Below, piece by piece: positions 50,360-60,625 of a DNA stretch of 64,000 bases (positions within the stretch are counted from its first letter, which is position 1; every line of letters starts with the position of its first letter). The notes below the pieces were generated by a model, which had not been told where the DNA came from, made no database searches, and saw only the letters and a program-made list of their open reading frames with translations. The position numbers and the translations under genes are program-made. This stretch comes from Arsenophonus sp031446125 (lineage in GTDB: Bacteria; Pseudomonadota; Gammaproteobacteria; Enterobacterales; Enterobacteriaceae), in contig CP132909.1 of assembly GCA_031446125.1 (NCBI GenBank), positions 62,001-126,000 of the forward strand. Direction: 5' to 3'.

Positions 50360-51628
50360 ATGGAAATGTTAAATCAGAAAGCATTAAAAAATTTTTCGGA
50401 TATTTTTTATAGTAGTAATAGAGCAAATGAAAAAGAAGCATTAACTTATTGGCGTGTAGTAGAAAAAATGGGATTTCCATCATTTCAAGATGAGGAATGG
50501 CATTATACCCCCTTAAAAAACATATTAACAGCTAAATATAAATTAACCAATAATAAATTTTATAATATCCAATCTAAAAATTTTAAAAATATAGGTATTA
50601 GTAATTTAGATGGATGGAGAATTGTATTGGTTGATGGATATTTTATTCCTACTTTAAGCAGTGATGATTTTTTTCCTTATCAGATTAATATGAAGAATAT
50701 AATCAAAAACTTCCCTTTTCCTATTCTCAAGAATGATATATTTTTATATTTAACCGAAAGCTTATCTGTTCAACCATTATTAATTAAGCTTGGTTCTAAT
50801 CAAATAATAGACAAACCACTCTATATTTTAAATATTACTTCAGGATCAAATTCAAATTATTATATTAATACTAGTCACTATCGTTATCATTTAGAAATTG
50901 AAGCTAACAGTAAAGCACAAGTTATTGAACATTTTATTTCTTTAAATGATAAACCACATTTAACAGGAAGTCGTTTAACAGCTAATCTTAGTGAGAATAG
51001 TTTTTTAAATCATATAAAATTTAGTTTTGAAAATAAAAAAAGTTTTCATTTTTCTCATAATGATTTTGTTGCAAAAGAAAATAGTAACATTAGAAGTATT
51101 GGTATTTTTATTGGTTCTAAATTATGTCGAAATCATACAAGTGTTAATTTACAAGGTAGAGGAAGCACATCTTTTTTAAATAGTTTATTTTTAGCAAAAA
51201 ATGATCAAATTATTGATATAAGAACTTATCTTGAACATAATGAACCATTTTGCAAGAGCAATCAAGTACATAAATCTATTGTATTAGATAATAGTAAATC
51301 CATTTTTAATGGTATAATTAAAGTTTTTAAAAAAGCATTAAACATTTCTGCGCAAATGAAAAATAATAATTTGTTATTAGGAAAAAAAGCAGAAGTATAT
51401 ACAAAACCACAATTACAGATTTATGCTGATGATGTTAAATGCACTCATGCCGCTACTGTAGGGGGGATCGATATTGAACAATTATTTTATCTTCGTTCCA
51501 GAGGTATTAATTTTCAAGATGCTAAGCATATGATTATTTTTGCATTTACATATGAAATAAGCAAAAATATTCATAATGATGTTATAAAAAATGCGGTAAA
51601 AAAAATTATCCAGCAATGTTTAATATAG
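50360..51628 (+). CDS. sufD: Fe-S cluster scaffold protein SufD, without its operon
   Basis: Partner of SufB and SufC in the SufBC2D scaffold that builds Fe-S clusters. The 422 residues compare with 423 in E. coli. Conserved parts include EEWHYTPLKNI near residue 49, the beta-helix core, LEHNEPFCKSNQVHKS, MKNNNLLLGKKAEVYTKPQLQIYADDVKCTHAATVG (with the functional His), and LRSRGINFQDAKHMII. No sufA, B, C, S or E flank it, which is odd because the E. coli genes form one operon. Either the others lie elsewhere in the genome or SufD has lost its usual context. It is not visibly decayed. Confidence 0.95.
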   Translation: MEMLNQKALKNFSDIFYSSNRANEKEALTYWRVVEKMGFPSFQDEEWHYTPLKNILTAKYKLTNNKFYNIQSKNFKNIGISNLDGWRIVLVDGYFIPTLSSDDFFPYQINMKNIIKNFPFPILKNDIFLYLTESLSVQPLLIKLGSNQIIDKPLYILNITSGSNSNYYINTSHYRYHLEIEANSKAQVIEHFISLNDKPHLTGSRLTANLSENSFLNHIKFSFENKKSFHFSHNDFVAKENSNIRSIGIFIGSKLCRNHTSVNLQGRGSTSFLNSLFLAKNDQIIDIRTYLEHNEPFCKSNQVHKSIVLDNSKSIFNGIIKVFKKALNISAQMKNNNLLLGKKAEVYTKPQLQIYADDVKCTHAATVGGIDIEQLFYLRSRGINFQDAKHMIIFAFTYEISKNIHNDVIKNAVKKIIQQCLI

Positions 51629-52665
51629 ATTTTTTATTTGTAATTTTTAGTGAAAAAAATCCTTTTTTAGCTTTTTTTTAAAATTAAAAATTTCATTTTT
51701 AATATATTTTATTGATAAAAAATATAATTTTCTTATCAAGAAATATTAAATTTTAATTTTTTTATAGATTATCTTTTGATAATCTTTATATTTGATTAAT
51801 TTTATGTACATTTTTAAATGGTATTTGTTTGGATTGTTTTCTATATACAAAATTAGTATGGAGAAACTTATAGAAAAATAAATTGCTGATAAAAAATATA
51901 AAAATTATTGAATTTTTATTAAAAATATTTTTAAATTGAAAAAATAAATTAAATTTAATAAAAAACATTTATTTGATTACACTATTTTTTGAATTTTTTG
52001 TTAAATATCAGTATAAAATTACAATTAATTTTTGTTTATAAATCAATTATCATAATTTTATTATCAGAATAATTTATTCTAATAACATTTTTAAAAATTA
52101 TGTATTTTATTTATGGCAATAATATTAAATATTTTATAAAAATATTTTTTTGATATTACTTTTAAATAGTTTTTAATATAAAATTTTTTTTTATGTATTC
52201 AAAAGATAAATAATAATTTTATGTATTTGCATTATAATATTAAATATATATTTGATGTTTTTGTTTTCATATTATCAGATATTATTTGTAATAAAATTTA
52301 TTTTTATGGCATTTTATTCTAGATTTATTTTTTTAATAATTGAGATTTATATAAAAAAAATATTTTTAGTTTAATTTTTTAAAGGAAGATTTATTTATTA
52401 GATTTTTTATAAAAATGCAAATATTATTTTTTATTGGTGATCTCTTTTAAATAAAAGGCTTTATCGATTTTTTATGTAACAAAACTTAAGTATTTACTTT
52501 GATATTTAAATTTAATGATATTTTATTTTGTTGTTTTTTATTATATTTTAAATTTTATATTTTTGTTCTTTCATTATAATTTTTCTTGTGCAATTACTTT
52601 ATTTTTAATATTTTAATATATGCTATATAATAAATTTTATCAGTAAATGTGAAGGAAATAGAAAA
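51629..52665. other. 1-kb spacer between sufD and grxD
   Basis: sufS and sufE would follow sufD; no PLP-binding or SufE-like sequence is visible. A 60-codon antisense frame at 51786-51968 is Phe/Ile/Asn-rich filler. Confidence 0.6.
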
Positions 52666-53010
52666 ATGAATATTTTCAAAAAAATTGAAAAACAAATAAA
52701 AGAAAATCCAATTCTTTTATATATGAAAGGGTCTCCTAAATTTCCGAGTTGTGGTTTTTCGGCAAAAGCTGTACAAGTTCTTTCTGCTTGTGCTAAACGT
52801 TTTGCTTATATAGATATTTTAGAATATTCCGATATTCGTGTTGCACTACCTAAGTATGCCAATTGGCCAACATTCCCCCAGTTATGGATTGAAAGTGAAT
52901 TAATTGGTGGTTGTGATATTATAGTTGAGATGTACGAAAAAGGTGAATTACAAAATTTAATTAGCAAAATCGTCAATAAACATGATATGAAAAAAATAAA
53001 TGATAAATAG
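52666..53010 (+). CDS. grxD: monothiol glutaredoxin GrxD
   Basis: Binds and delivers [2Fe-2S] clusters, partnering with BolA-type proteins. The 114 residues compare with 115 in E. coli. The monothiol motif CGFS has Cys29, followed by the glutathione-binding WPTFPQLWI and GGCDI segments. AAGGAAA lies ahead of the ATG. With SufD nearby it forms an Fe-S pocket in the window; in E. coli the two are also in the same general region. Confidence 0.96.
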   Translation: MNIFKKIEKQIKENPILLYMKGSPKFPSCGFSAKAVQVLSACAKRFAYIDILEYSDIRVALPKYANWPTFPQLWIESELIGGCDIIVEMYEKGELQNLISKIVNKHDMKKINDK

Positions 53011-53933
53011 TTAATAATTTTAATGTAACTCATATAAAATTATAATTTTATATGATTGCATAATATATAAATGAATTGTACATTGTGTGCATATATTTAT
53101 ATATAAGTTTTATCAATTATTTAATAATATAATATTATTGGTTATTTATCTAATATATAGTTTTATTTAAAAATCATGTATGTCAAATTAATATACAATT
53201 AAATATGATTTTTGAAAATATTTTTTTTAAATTGAAGATTTTTAAAATCTATATTTTTTTAAAAAAAATAAAATAAAAAATATAGGGATAGTTATTAAAA
53301 TTATATATTTTTCAGATTTTATGTATTTTTAATATAAAATTTATATTTATAGATAAGATTTATATAGGAAAAAAAATTTTTTGTTAATTTTTATGTTATA
53401 TAAAACTTTAATATTGTTTCATGATTTTCTGTGATATTGATTTTAAAAACATATTTTTTTATATTATCTTAATAAAGAAATTTTTAGAAAATGTAAAGTA
53501 AAAAATTAATTCGTATTTTTATAATTTTTTATGTAGTTAATTGATAGATAATGTGTTTAAATAAATTTTTTAGATAGAAACTTAAAAATATTATTTTTTT
53601 AAAAAAATTATTATTTTAATATTTTTTATATTTTAAAATATTATTTTTATAAATATAAAAAAAATGATTTAAGCGTTGATTAATTAAAATTAGATTTATC
53701 TAATTTTAATAATTTTTAACATAATAGAAATTAATATTAATTATTGTAAGATTAGTTTTTTCATTTCCGATATACTTAAATTATGTGTTCAATATTCTTA
53801 TTAAAATCAAATCTTAACTGTATTAACAATATTCAGATTTTTAAAAATATTTCATTAAAAATATATTTTTAATAGTATTGCTGATTTTCAAATATATTAA
53901 ATTGTAACTTAAAATTAGTATAGAGTAATCTTA
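53011..53933. other. spacer between grxD and serC
   Basis: A block junction relative to E. coli. It contains one strong A/T hairpin at 53683-53710; no gene is seen. Confidence 0.6.
53683..53710. terminator. possible hairpin terminator or leader structure upstream of serC
   Basis: ATTAAAATTAGAT (53683-53695) and ATCTAATTTTAAT (53698-53710) are perfect reverse complements around two bases, so about 12 bp with a 4-nt loop. AATTTTT follows. It is the most extended perfect hairpin in this spacer, about 220 bp before serC. Confidence 0.35.
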
Positions 53934-55022
53934 ATGAGTAACATATATAATTTTAGTGCTGGTCCAGCTATGCTGCCAGCAGAAGTTTTACAGTGCGCAA
54001 AAAAAGAACTTTGTAATTGGAATAGTATTGGTGTTTCTGTAATGGAAATTAGCCATCGTAGTAAAGAATTTTTAGAAATGATAGAAGAAGCTGAAGAGAA
54101 TTTGCGTTTATTACTTAAAATACCTGAAAATTATAAAGTCTTGTTTTGTCATGGTGGTGCGAGAGGGCAATTTTCGGCATTACCATTAAATTTATTTCAA
54201 TATAATGAAACAGTAGATTATATTATTTGTGGATATTGGTCACAATCTGCTGCAAATGAAGCTAAAAAATATTCCATTGTTAATGAAATAAATATTTTAA
54301 AAAAAGATTCTAATTATATAACTATAAAATCTATGAATGATTGGTTATTGACGAATAGTGCAAAATATTTGCATTATTGTCCTAATGAAACAATTGATGG
54401 TATTGCTTGTCGTTCATTACCTAATTTTTCTTCAAACAAGATTGTTATTATTGATTATTCTTCAGCAATATTATCTGAGCCGATTGACGTTAGTAGGTTT
54501 GGGGTTATTTATGCTGGTGCACAAAAAAATATTGGTTCAGCAGGTATTACATTATTAATTATTCGAGAAGATTTATTAGGAAATCCTAGGAAATCTACAC
54601 CTTCTATTTTTAATTATACTTTATTAGCTAATAATAAATCGATGTATAACACACCGTCTACTTTTTCATGGTACTTATCAAGTTTGGTTTTTAAATGGCT
54701 TAAAAAACAAGGTGGATTAACAGAAATAGCAAAAAGAAATGAAGAAAAAGCTAAATTATTATATGATACCATCGATAATAGTAAATTCTATATTAATAGG
54801 ATACATCCTGTTAATCGATCATTAATGAATATCCCTTTTAAAATCATAAAAAATGGTTTAGATTCTGACTTTGTGCAAGAAGCTAAAAAAAAAGGATTGC
54901 TTTTTCTTAAAGGGCATAAAACAAAAGGAGGAATACGTGCTTCAATTTATAATGCTATGCCTTTAGATGGTGTACATAAACTCGTTGAGTTTATGATGTA
55001 TTTTGAACATAAAAATAAATAA
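53934..55022 (+). CDS. serC: phosphoserine/phosphohydroxythreonine aminotransferase
   Basis: PLP enzyme used both in serine synthesis and in the DXP-dependent vitamin B6 pathway (3-hydroxy-4-phospho-threonine). The 362 residues match E. coli (362). The PLP lysine is K198 in GAQKNIGSAG, the E. coli number. The N-terminal NFSAGPAMLPAEVL and HGGARGQFSALPLNL are conserved. It heads the E. coli-like order serC-aroA-cmk-rpsA-ihfB. Which of its two pathways survives cannot be read from this window. Confidence 0.96.
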   Translation: MSNIYNFSAGPAMLPAEVLQCAKKELCNWNSIGVSVMEISHRSKEFLEMIEEAEENLRLLLKIPENYKVLFCHGGARGQFSALPLNLFQYNETVDYIICGYWSQSAANEAKKYSIVNEINILKKDSNYITIKSMNDWLLTNSAKYLHYCPNETIDGIACRSLPNFSSNKIVIIDYSSAILSEPIDVSRFGVIYAGAQKNIGSAGITLLIIREDLLGNPRKSTPSIFNYTLLANNKSMYNTPSTFSWYLSSLVFKWLKKQGGLTEIAKRNEEKAKLLYDTIDNSKFYINRIHPVNRSLMNIPFKIIKNGLDSDFVQEAKKKGLLFLKGHKTKGGIRASIYNAMPLDGVHKLVEFMMYFEHKNK

Positions 55023-55120
55023 ATTAAATTATTTGTTATTTTTTTATGAATTTATACATAACATGCATATTATAAATATATTATAATTATAAATTAAATT
55101 ATTTGCTATTTTTTTTATTG

Positions 55121-56422
55121 ATGAAGAGTTTAACTATAAAACCGATTTCTTATGTTAATGGTATTATTAAATTACCTGGTTCAAAAAGTATTTCGAACAG
55201 GGTGCTTTTGTTATCTGCATTAGCAAAAGGTGAAACAATATTATCTAATTTATTAGATAGTAAAGATATTTTTTACATGTTAAAAGCTTTAAAAATTTTA
55301 GGCATAGAATATCAATTATTTAATAATCGTAAAAAATGTATTATAAAAGGTATTGGAAATTTTTTTAATCATAAAAATGGTTTAGAAATTTTTTTAGGCA
55401 ATTCAGGCACGGCATTTCGTTCATTAACTGCAGTTTTATCATTAAGTAATAATGAGATTATTTTAACTGGAGATTCCAGAATGAAAAGACGTCCAATTTT
55501 GCATTTAATTGAAGCATTGCAGCAAGGTGGTGCACAAATTGAGTATCTTGAAAAAGATGGGTATCCACCTATAAAAATAAAAGGAGGATTTTGTGGTGGT
55601 AAGAATATCACATTAGATTGTCATATTTCTAGTCAATTTTTAACAGCTATTTTGATTGCGGCACCTTTAGCATCGAAGAATTCTGTTATTCAAATAAAAG
55701 GTAATCTTGTTTCAAAACCATATATTGATATTACACTTAGATTGATGCGTGTTTTTGGAGTGGAAGTAGAAAATGAATGCTATTATAAATTTTATATTAA
55801 ATCTCAGCAACAATATATTTCTCCAGGTAAGTATGTTATAGAAGGTGATGCTTCTACTGCTTCATATTTTTTAGCTGCAGCAGCAATAAAAGGTGGAATT
55901 GTTAGAGTTACAGGTGTTGGTAAAAATAGTTTTCAAGGTGACATTAAATTTGTTTTTCTACTTAAAAAAATGGGAGCTCAAATTTTTTTAGGAAGAAATT
56001 TTATTGAATGTAAACGTAATACATTGATTGGGATTGATATGGACTTGAATGAGATTCCTGATGCAGCGATGACAATTGCTATTTTAGGAGTTTTTGCTGA
56101 TGGCGAAACAGTGATTCGTAATATTTATAATTGGCGAGTAAAAGAAAGTGATAGATTAAGTGCAATGGCATTTGAATTAAGAAAACTTGGAGTTCAAGTT
56201 AAAGAAGGATATAACTATATTCGGATATTAGCGTCTAAACAGCTAAATTATGCAAAAATAATGACTTATAACGATCATCGTATTGCCATGTGTTTTTCAC
56301 TTATTGCTTTATCTAATACGGCGGTTACACTTTTAAATCCTGATTGTGTTAATAAAACTGTTCCAAATTATTTTCAACAATTAGAAATGTTAAGTTATCG
56401 ATACTATAATGAAATAAATTGA
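55121..56422 (+). CDS. aroA: 5-enolpyruvylshikimate-3-phosphate synthase
   Basis: Sixth step of the shikimate pathway towards chorismate, hence folate, aromatic amino acids and quinones. ATG 55121 is chosen over 55103 because MKSLTIKPISYVNG aligns with the E. coli start MESLTLQPIARVDG; this gives 433 codons (E. coli 427). Conserved parts are LPGSKSISNRVLLLSALA, the PEP-binding LGNSGTAFRSLTAV, GDASTASYFLAAAAIKGG and YNDHRIAMCFSLIALS. It lies 98 bp after serC. With the lone chorismate mutase it shows that chorismate is made and partly converted to prephenate. Confidence 0.96.
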   Translation: MKSLTIKPISYVNGIIKLPGSKSISNRVLLLSALAKGETILSNLLDSKDIFYMLKALKILGIEYQLFNNRKKCIIKGIGNFFNHKNGLEIFLGNSGTAFRSLTAVLSLSNNEIILTGDSRMKRRPILHLIEALQQGGAQIEYLEKDGYPPIKIKGGFCGGKNITLDCHISSQFLTAILIAAPLASKNSVIQIKGNLVSKPYIDITLRLMRVFGVEVENECYYKFYIKSQQQYISPGKYVIEGDASTASYFLAAAAIKGGIVRVTGVGKNSFQGDIKFVFLLKKMGAQIFLGRNFIECKRNTLIGIDMDLNEIPDAAMTIAILGVFADGETVIRNIYNWRVKESDRLSAMAFELRKLGVQVKEGYNYIRILASKQLNYAKIMTYNDHRIAMCFSLIALSNTAVTLLNPDCVNKTVPNYFQQLEMLSYRYYNEIN

Positions 56423-56497
56423 GTATAATAAGAGAAATTTTGATAGAGCATTAGTTTTTAAAAGATTTTTTTCTATAAAAAGGAGGAGTATAATAAA

Positions 56498-57181
56498 ATG
56501 GTAATTGTACCACCTGTTATTACAGTTGATGGTCCAAGTGGAGTGGGTAAAGGTACATTATCTAAAGCATTGGCAAATGAATTAGGTTGGAAGTTACTTG
56601 ATTCTGGTGCTATTTATCGTGTTCTTGCTTTAGCAGCATTATATCATAATGTTGATATTAAATCTGAAAAAGAATTGATTCCATTAGCAGCTAATCTTGA
56701 TGTATCTTTTAAACCTAGAGATAAAGAATTAAGTGTTTTTTTTGAAGGGGAAGAGGTAAGTGACGAAATTCGTAGAGAAAAAATTAGTAATCTTGCATCT
56801 CTTACAGCAGTTTTCCCAGAAGTTAGAAAAGCATTATTAAGTAGGCAAAGAGAGTTTCGTATGAAACCAGGTTTAATTGCTGATGGACGTGATATGGGAA
56901 CTGTAGTATTTCCTGATGCACCTATAAAAATTTTTCTTGATGCAACACCTGGGGAATGTGCTCGTAGACGTATGCAAGAGCTACAAAAAAAAGGTTTTGA
57001 TGTAAAATTAAGTGATCTTTTAGTAAAAATTAAAAAACGTGATTATCGTGATCGCCATAGAGTGATAGCACCGTTAAAACCTGCAAAAGATGCTTATATT
57101 TTAGATTCCACGAAATTATCTATTAAAGGAGTGATTAAAAAGGCACTTGATTATATAAAAAAGCGAATATTATCAATATAA
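56498..57181 (+). CDS. cmk: cytidylate kinase
   Basis: Phosphorylates CMP and dCMP. The 227 residues equal E. coli Cmk. The P-loop GPSGVGKGT is at residues 12-20, with LLDSGAIYRVLALAA, IADGRDMGTVVFPDA and the CMP-kinase insert RDYRDRHRVIAPLKPAKDA. An AGGAGG ribosome site, one of the strongest in the window, lies ahead of the ATG. It precedes rpsA as in E. coli. Confidence 0.97.
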   Translation: MVIVPPVITVDGPSGVGKGTLSKALANELGWKLLDSGAIYRVLALAALYHNVDIKSEKELIPLAANLDVSFKPRDKELSVFFEGEEVSDEIRREKISNLASLTAVFPEVRKALLSRQREFRMKPGLIADGRDMGTVVFPDAPIKIFLDATPGECARRRMQELQKKGFDVKLSDLLVKIKKRDYRDRHRVIAPLKPAKDAYILDSTKLSIKGVIKKALDYIKKRILSI

Positions 57182-57368
57182 TACGATGAATGTTGATAAG
57201 ATATAACCAACCAGTCAAATATCTATTAATTTTTGTCAGTATAGCGTTGATTTTTGTTTGATTCAATAAAGATTTGTTACAGGGAATGTTACAAAATATG
57301 TATTAAAAAACCATTTTATAAGGATGTTAAATGGAAAATTAAAAATTAAAATTTTTGAAGATCTTATT

Positions 57369-59045
57369 ATGACAGAATCGTTTGCTGAACTTTTTAAAAA
57401 ATCTTTACAAAGTGTTGAAACTCGCACAGGTGCTATTGTTAGTGGTATTGTTGTTTCTATAGATAAAGATATAGTATTAATTGATGCAGGTTTGAAGTCA
57501 GAATCAGCAATTCCGATAGATCAATTTAAAAATGTACAGGGTGAGTTAGAAATCCAGATTGGTGATAAAATTGATGTTGCCTTAGACGCAGTAGAAGATG
57601 GTTTTGGTGAAACGATTTTATCTCGTGAAAAAGCAAAAAGACATGAAGCTTGGTTAATGTTGGAAAAAGCTTATGAAAATACTGAGACAGTAATTGGAAT
57701 TATTAATGGTAAAGTAAAAGGTGGTTTTACTGTAGAATTAAGAGGTATTCGTGCATTTTTGCCTGGTTCATTGGTAGATGTGCGTCCTGTTCGTGATGCA
57801 ATCAATTTAGAAAATAAAGAGCTTGAATTTAAAGTTATTAAATTAGATCAAAAACGTAATAATGTTGTTGTTTCAAGACGTTCTGTGATTGAGTCCGAAA
57901 CTAGTGCCGAACGTACTCATTTGCTTGAAACCTTACAAGAAGGTATGGAAGTTAAAGGTATTGTTAAAAATTTAACTGAATATGGTGCATTTGTTGATTT
58001 AGGTGGAGTTGATGGTTTATTGCATATTACTGATATGGCTTGGAAAAGAGTAAAACATCCAAGTGAGATTGTTAATGTTGGCGATGATATTAATGTTAAA
58101 ATATTAAAATTTGATAGGGATAAAACACGTGTTTCTTTAGGTTTAAAACAACTTGGAGAAGATCCCTGGATAGAAATTGCTAAACGTTATCCAGAAAAAA
58201 CTAAATTAAAAGGACGTGTAACTAATCTTACTGATTATGGTTGTTTTGTTGAGATAGAGGAAGGTGTTGAAGGTTTAGTACATGTTTCTGAAATGGATTG
58301 GACTAACAAAAATATTCATCCATCTAAAGTTGTTAATGTATTTGATGTTGTTGAAATTATGGTATTAGATATTGATGAAGAACGTCGTCGTATTTCATTG
58401 GGTTTAAAACAATGTCAACCAAATCCATGGCAACAATTTGCAGAAACACATAATAAAAATGATCGTGTTGAAGGAAAAATAAAATCTATTACTGATTTTG
58501 GTATTTTTATTGGTTTAGAAGGTAGTATTGATGGTTTAGTTCATTTATCTGATATATCTTGGGATCTTCCAGGTGAAGAAGCTGTGCGTGAATATAAAAA
58601 AGGAGATGAAATTTCTGCTGTTGTTTTGCAAGTTGATGCTGAACGTGAACGTATTTCATTAGGAATTAAACAATTAGGTGAAGATCCATTGAATACTTAT
58701 TTATCTTCTCATAAAAAAGGTATTATCGTTAGTGGTAAAGTACTATTGGTTGAAGAAAAAGGAATTACTATTGAATTAGCTTCAGGTGTTGAAGGTTATT
58801 TACGTATATCAGATATTGTGCGTGATCGTTTAAAAGAAAATATTCATCAAATGTTTAAAGTTGGTGAAATTGCTGAAGCTAAATATACTGGTGTTGACAG
58901 AAAAAATCGTATGATTATTTTATCTTTTTATACAAAAGATGAAGTTAATGAAAAAGATGTAAGTACTACTGTCAGTAAAAAAGAAAGCAGTGATTTTATT
59001 AATCATGCTATGGCTGAAGCATTTAAAGTGGCCAAAGGTGAATAA
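57369..59045 (+). CDS. rpsA: 30S ribosomal protein S1
   Basis: Brings mRNAs to the 30S subunit, especially those with weak ribosome sites. ATG 57369 is chosen because MTESFAELFKKSLQ aligns with the E. coli start; the frame opens further up at 57324. This gives 558 residues against 557. Six S1 (OB-fold) repeats follow one another, with motifs such as EYGAFVDLGGVDGLLHITDMAW, DYGCFVEIEEGVEGLVHVSEMDW and DFGIFIGLEGSIDGLVHLSDISW. The 187-bp leader after cmk probably holds its own promoters, as in E. coli, but none could be fixed. Confidence 0.97.
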   Translation: MTESFAELFKKSLQSVETRTGAIVSGIVVSIDKDIVLIDAGLKSESAIPIDQFKNVQGELEIQIGDKIDVALDAVEDGFGETILSREKAKRHEAWLMLEKAYENTETVIGIINGKVKGGFTVELRGIRAFLPGSLVDVRPVRDAINLENKELEFKVIKLDQKRNNVVVSRRSVIESETSAERTHLLETLQEGMEVKGIVKNLTEYGAFVDLGGVDGLLHITDMAWKRVKHPSEIVNVGDDINVKILKFDRDKTRVSLGLKQLGEDPWIEIAKRYPEKTKLKGRVTNLTDYGCFVEIEEGVEGLVHVSEMDWTNKNIHPSKVVNVFDVVEIMVLDIDEERRRISLGLKQCQPNPWQQFAETHNKNDRVEGKIKSITDFGIFIGLEGSIDGLVHLSDISWDLPGEEAVREYKKGDEISAVVLQVDAERERISLGIKQLGEDPLNTYLSSHKKGIIVSGKVLLVEEKGITIELASGVEGYLRISDIVRDRLKENIHQMFKVGEIAEAKYTGVDRKNRMIILSFYTKDEVNEKDVSTTVSKKESSDFINHAMAEAFKVAKGE

Positions 59046-59120
59046 AAAGTAATTTTTTATTATAAAAAAATATTATTCTTATTTGTTAATATAAAAGAAA
59101 TATTTTAAAGGAAAAATATT

Positions 59121-59405
59121 ATGACAAAGTCTGAACTTATCGAAAGACTTGTTGATGAATTATCTCATATACCAGCAAAATTAATTGAAAAAACTATAAA
59201 ATTAATAATTGAACATATGAGTATTACCCTTATTAAAGGAGAACGTATCGAAATTCGTGGATTCGGAAGTTTTTCCGTTCATTACCGTATTTCGCGTATT
59301 GGTCGTAATCCTAAAACTGGTTATCAATTTTTTTTAAAAGAAAAAGCTGTACCTCACTTTAAACCAGGTAAAGAATTACGTGAACGTGTTAATATATATG
59401 CATAA
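59121..59405 (+). CDS. ihfB: integration host factor, beta subunit
   Basis: DNA-bending HU/IHF family protein. The 94 residues equal E. coli IhfB. The N-terminus MTKSELIERLVDELSHIPAK and the DNA-intercalating arm RIGRNPKTG are clear. GGAAAAAT precedes the ATG. The alpha partner IhfA is not in this window; IhfB alone can bend DNA weakly as a homodimer. It ends the serC-ihfB run. Confidence 0.95.
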   Translation: MTKSELIERLVDELSHIPAKLIEKTIKLIIEHMSITLIKGERIEIRGFGSFSVHYRISRIGRNPKTGYQFFLKEKAVPHFKPGKELRERVNIYA

Positions 59406-60625
59406 AAAATAAGATAATTTTTATAGTTAAATATTAATGATTCATAATTAATATTAATTTATTATTTTTAATAATAGTTGAAATATTTATAAAAAATAAA
59501 GACGAATGAATTATTGTACTAAAAGTATAAAATTTAAAATTATTTAAAATAGTATTTATATATTTCATATATATTAATTATTAATAGTAATTTGATATAA
59601 ATATTTTTTTAATTCTATTTTTTATTTTAATAAAATTAATTAAAAATATTGTTAATTGTATTCTTTTTAGATAAACATGGAAATATTAAATATTTTTTAT
59701 ATTTTAATAAAAATTATATGAATATTTTTGCAATGTATAATAATAAACATATTGAAATTAATCTATTTTAATATTAATTTTTCAATAAAAATTAGTAAAA
59801 AATTGCTTATTTTTTTGTTTATTGGAATAAAATATAAAATTATGCAAAAATAATATTTATTATAAGATATGGAAATATAAATTGAAAGTATTATATATAC
59901 ATTTTTGAAATTTATAAAATATTTTATTTTATAATTATTAATATTAATGAATGAATGATATATTGTTTATTAAATTGAAAATCAGTTTTAAAAAAATAAT
60001 ATTTTAAAATATATTTTTAATATAATAATATTACGTTTTGCATTATTTTTTTATTTACTCAATATAAAATATTATTAATAAATAAATATAAAAATAGTTT
60101 TTTTTAATTGAAGTAGATTCATATAAAATTATTTTTTAAACTATAAAATCTTTAAAGACATTATAATTTTGTTTAAAAATAAAATATCGGTGATCTATTT
60201 TTATTTTATAAAAATTGTATTTTATGTTGTTTTTAATGATATTTTTTATTTTGACAATCATGAAAACTACGTAATGAGTTTTTAAAATGTTGTAAGAAAG
60301 ATTATATTAGTAATATTGAAATACATCATTAATTATTTAATTTTTATTATTTTATGATAATACAAAAGAATCTTTCTGTTTTTTTGATATATAAAATTAT
60401 ATAATTTAGTAGTACAGTTTTTTATAAAAGATGTTTTAATGTTTTAAAGAATTTTTAATAGTTAGAATTAAATTAATACAATGAAATAAATACATATTAT
60501 ATAAGTAAATTTTTAATTAAAATATAAAAATCTAAAGATTTAATCTTAAATTTTGCAATAAAAGTATTTTTTTATAATGTAATATTATTAAATTATTAAT
60601 ATTACAATATTTATATGGAGTTCAT
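59406..60625. other. 1.2-kb spacer between ihfB and amiD
   Basis: A/T filler at a block junction. No frame, tRNA or repeat can be supported. Confidence 0.65.

Noticed and set aside
51786..51968. 60-codon frame on the minus strand between sufD and grxD
   Set aside because: Only Phe, Ile, Asn and Lys runs; no ribosome site or family match.
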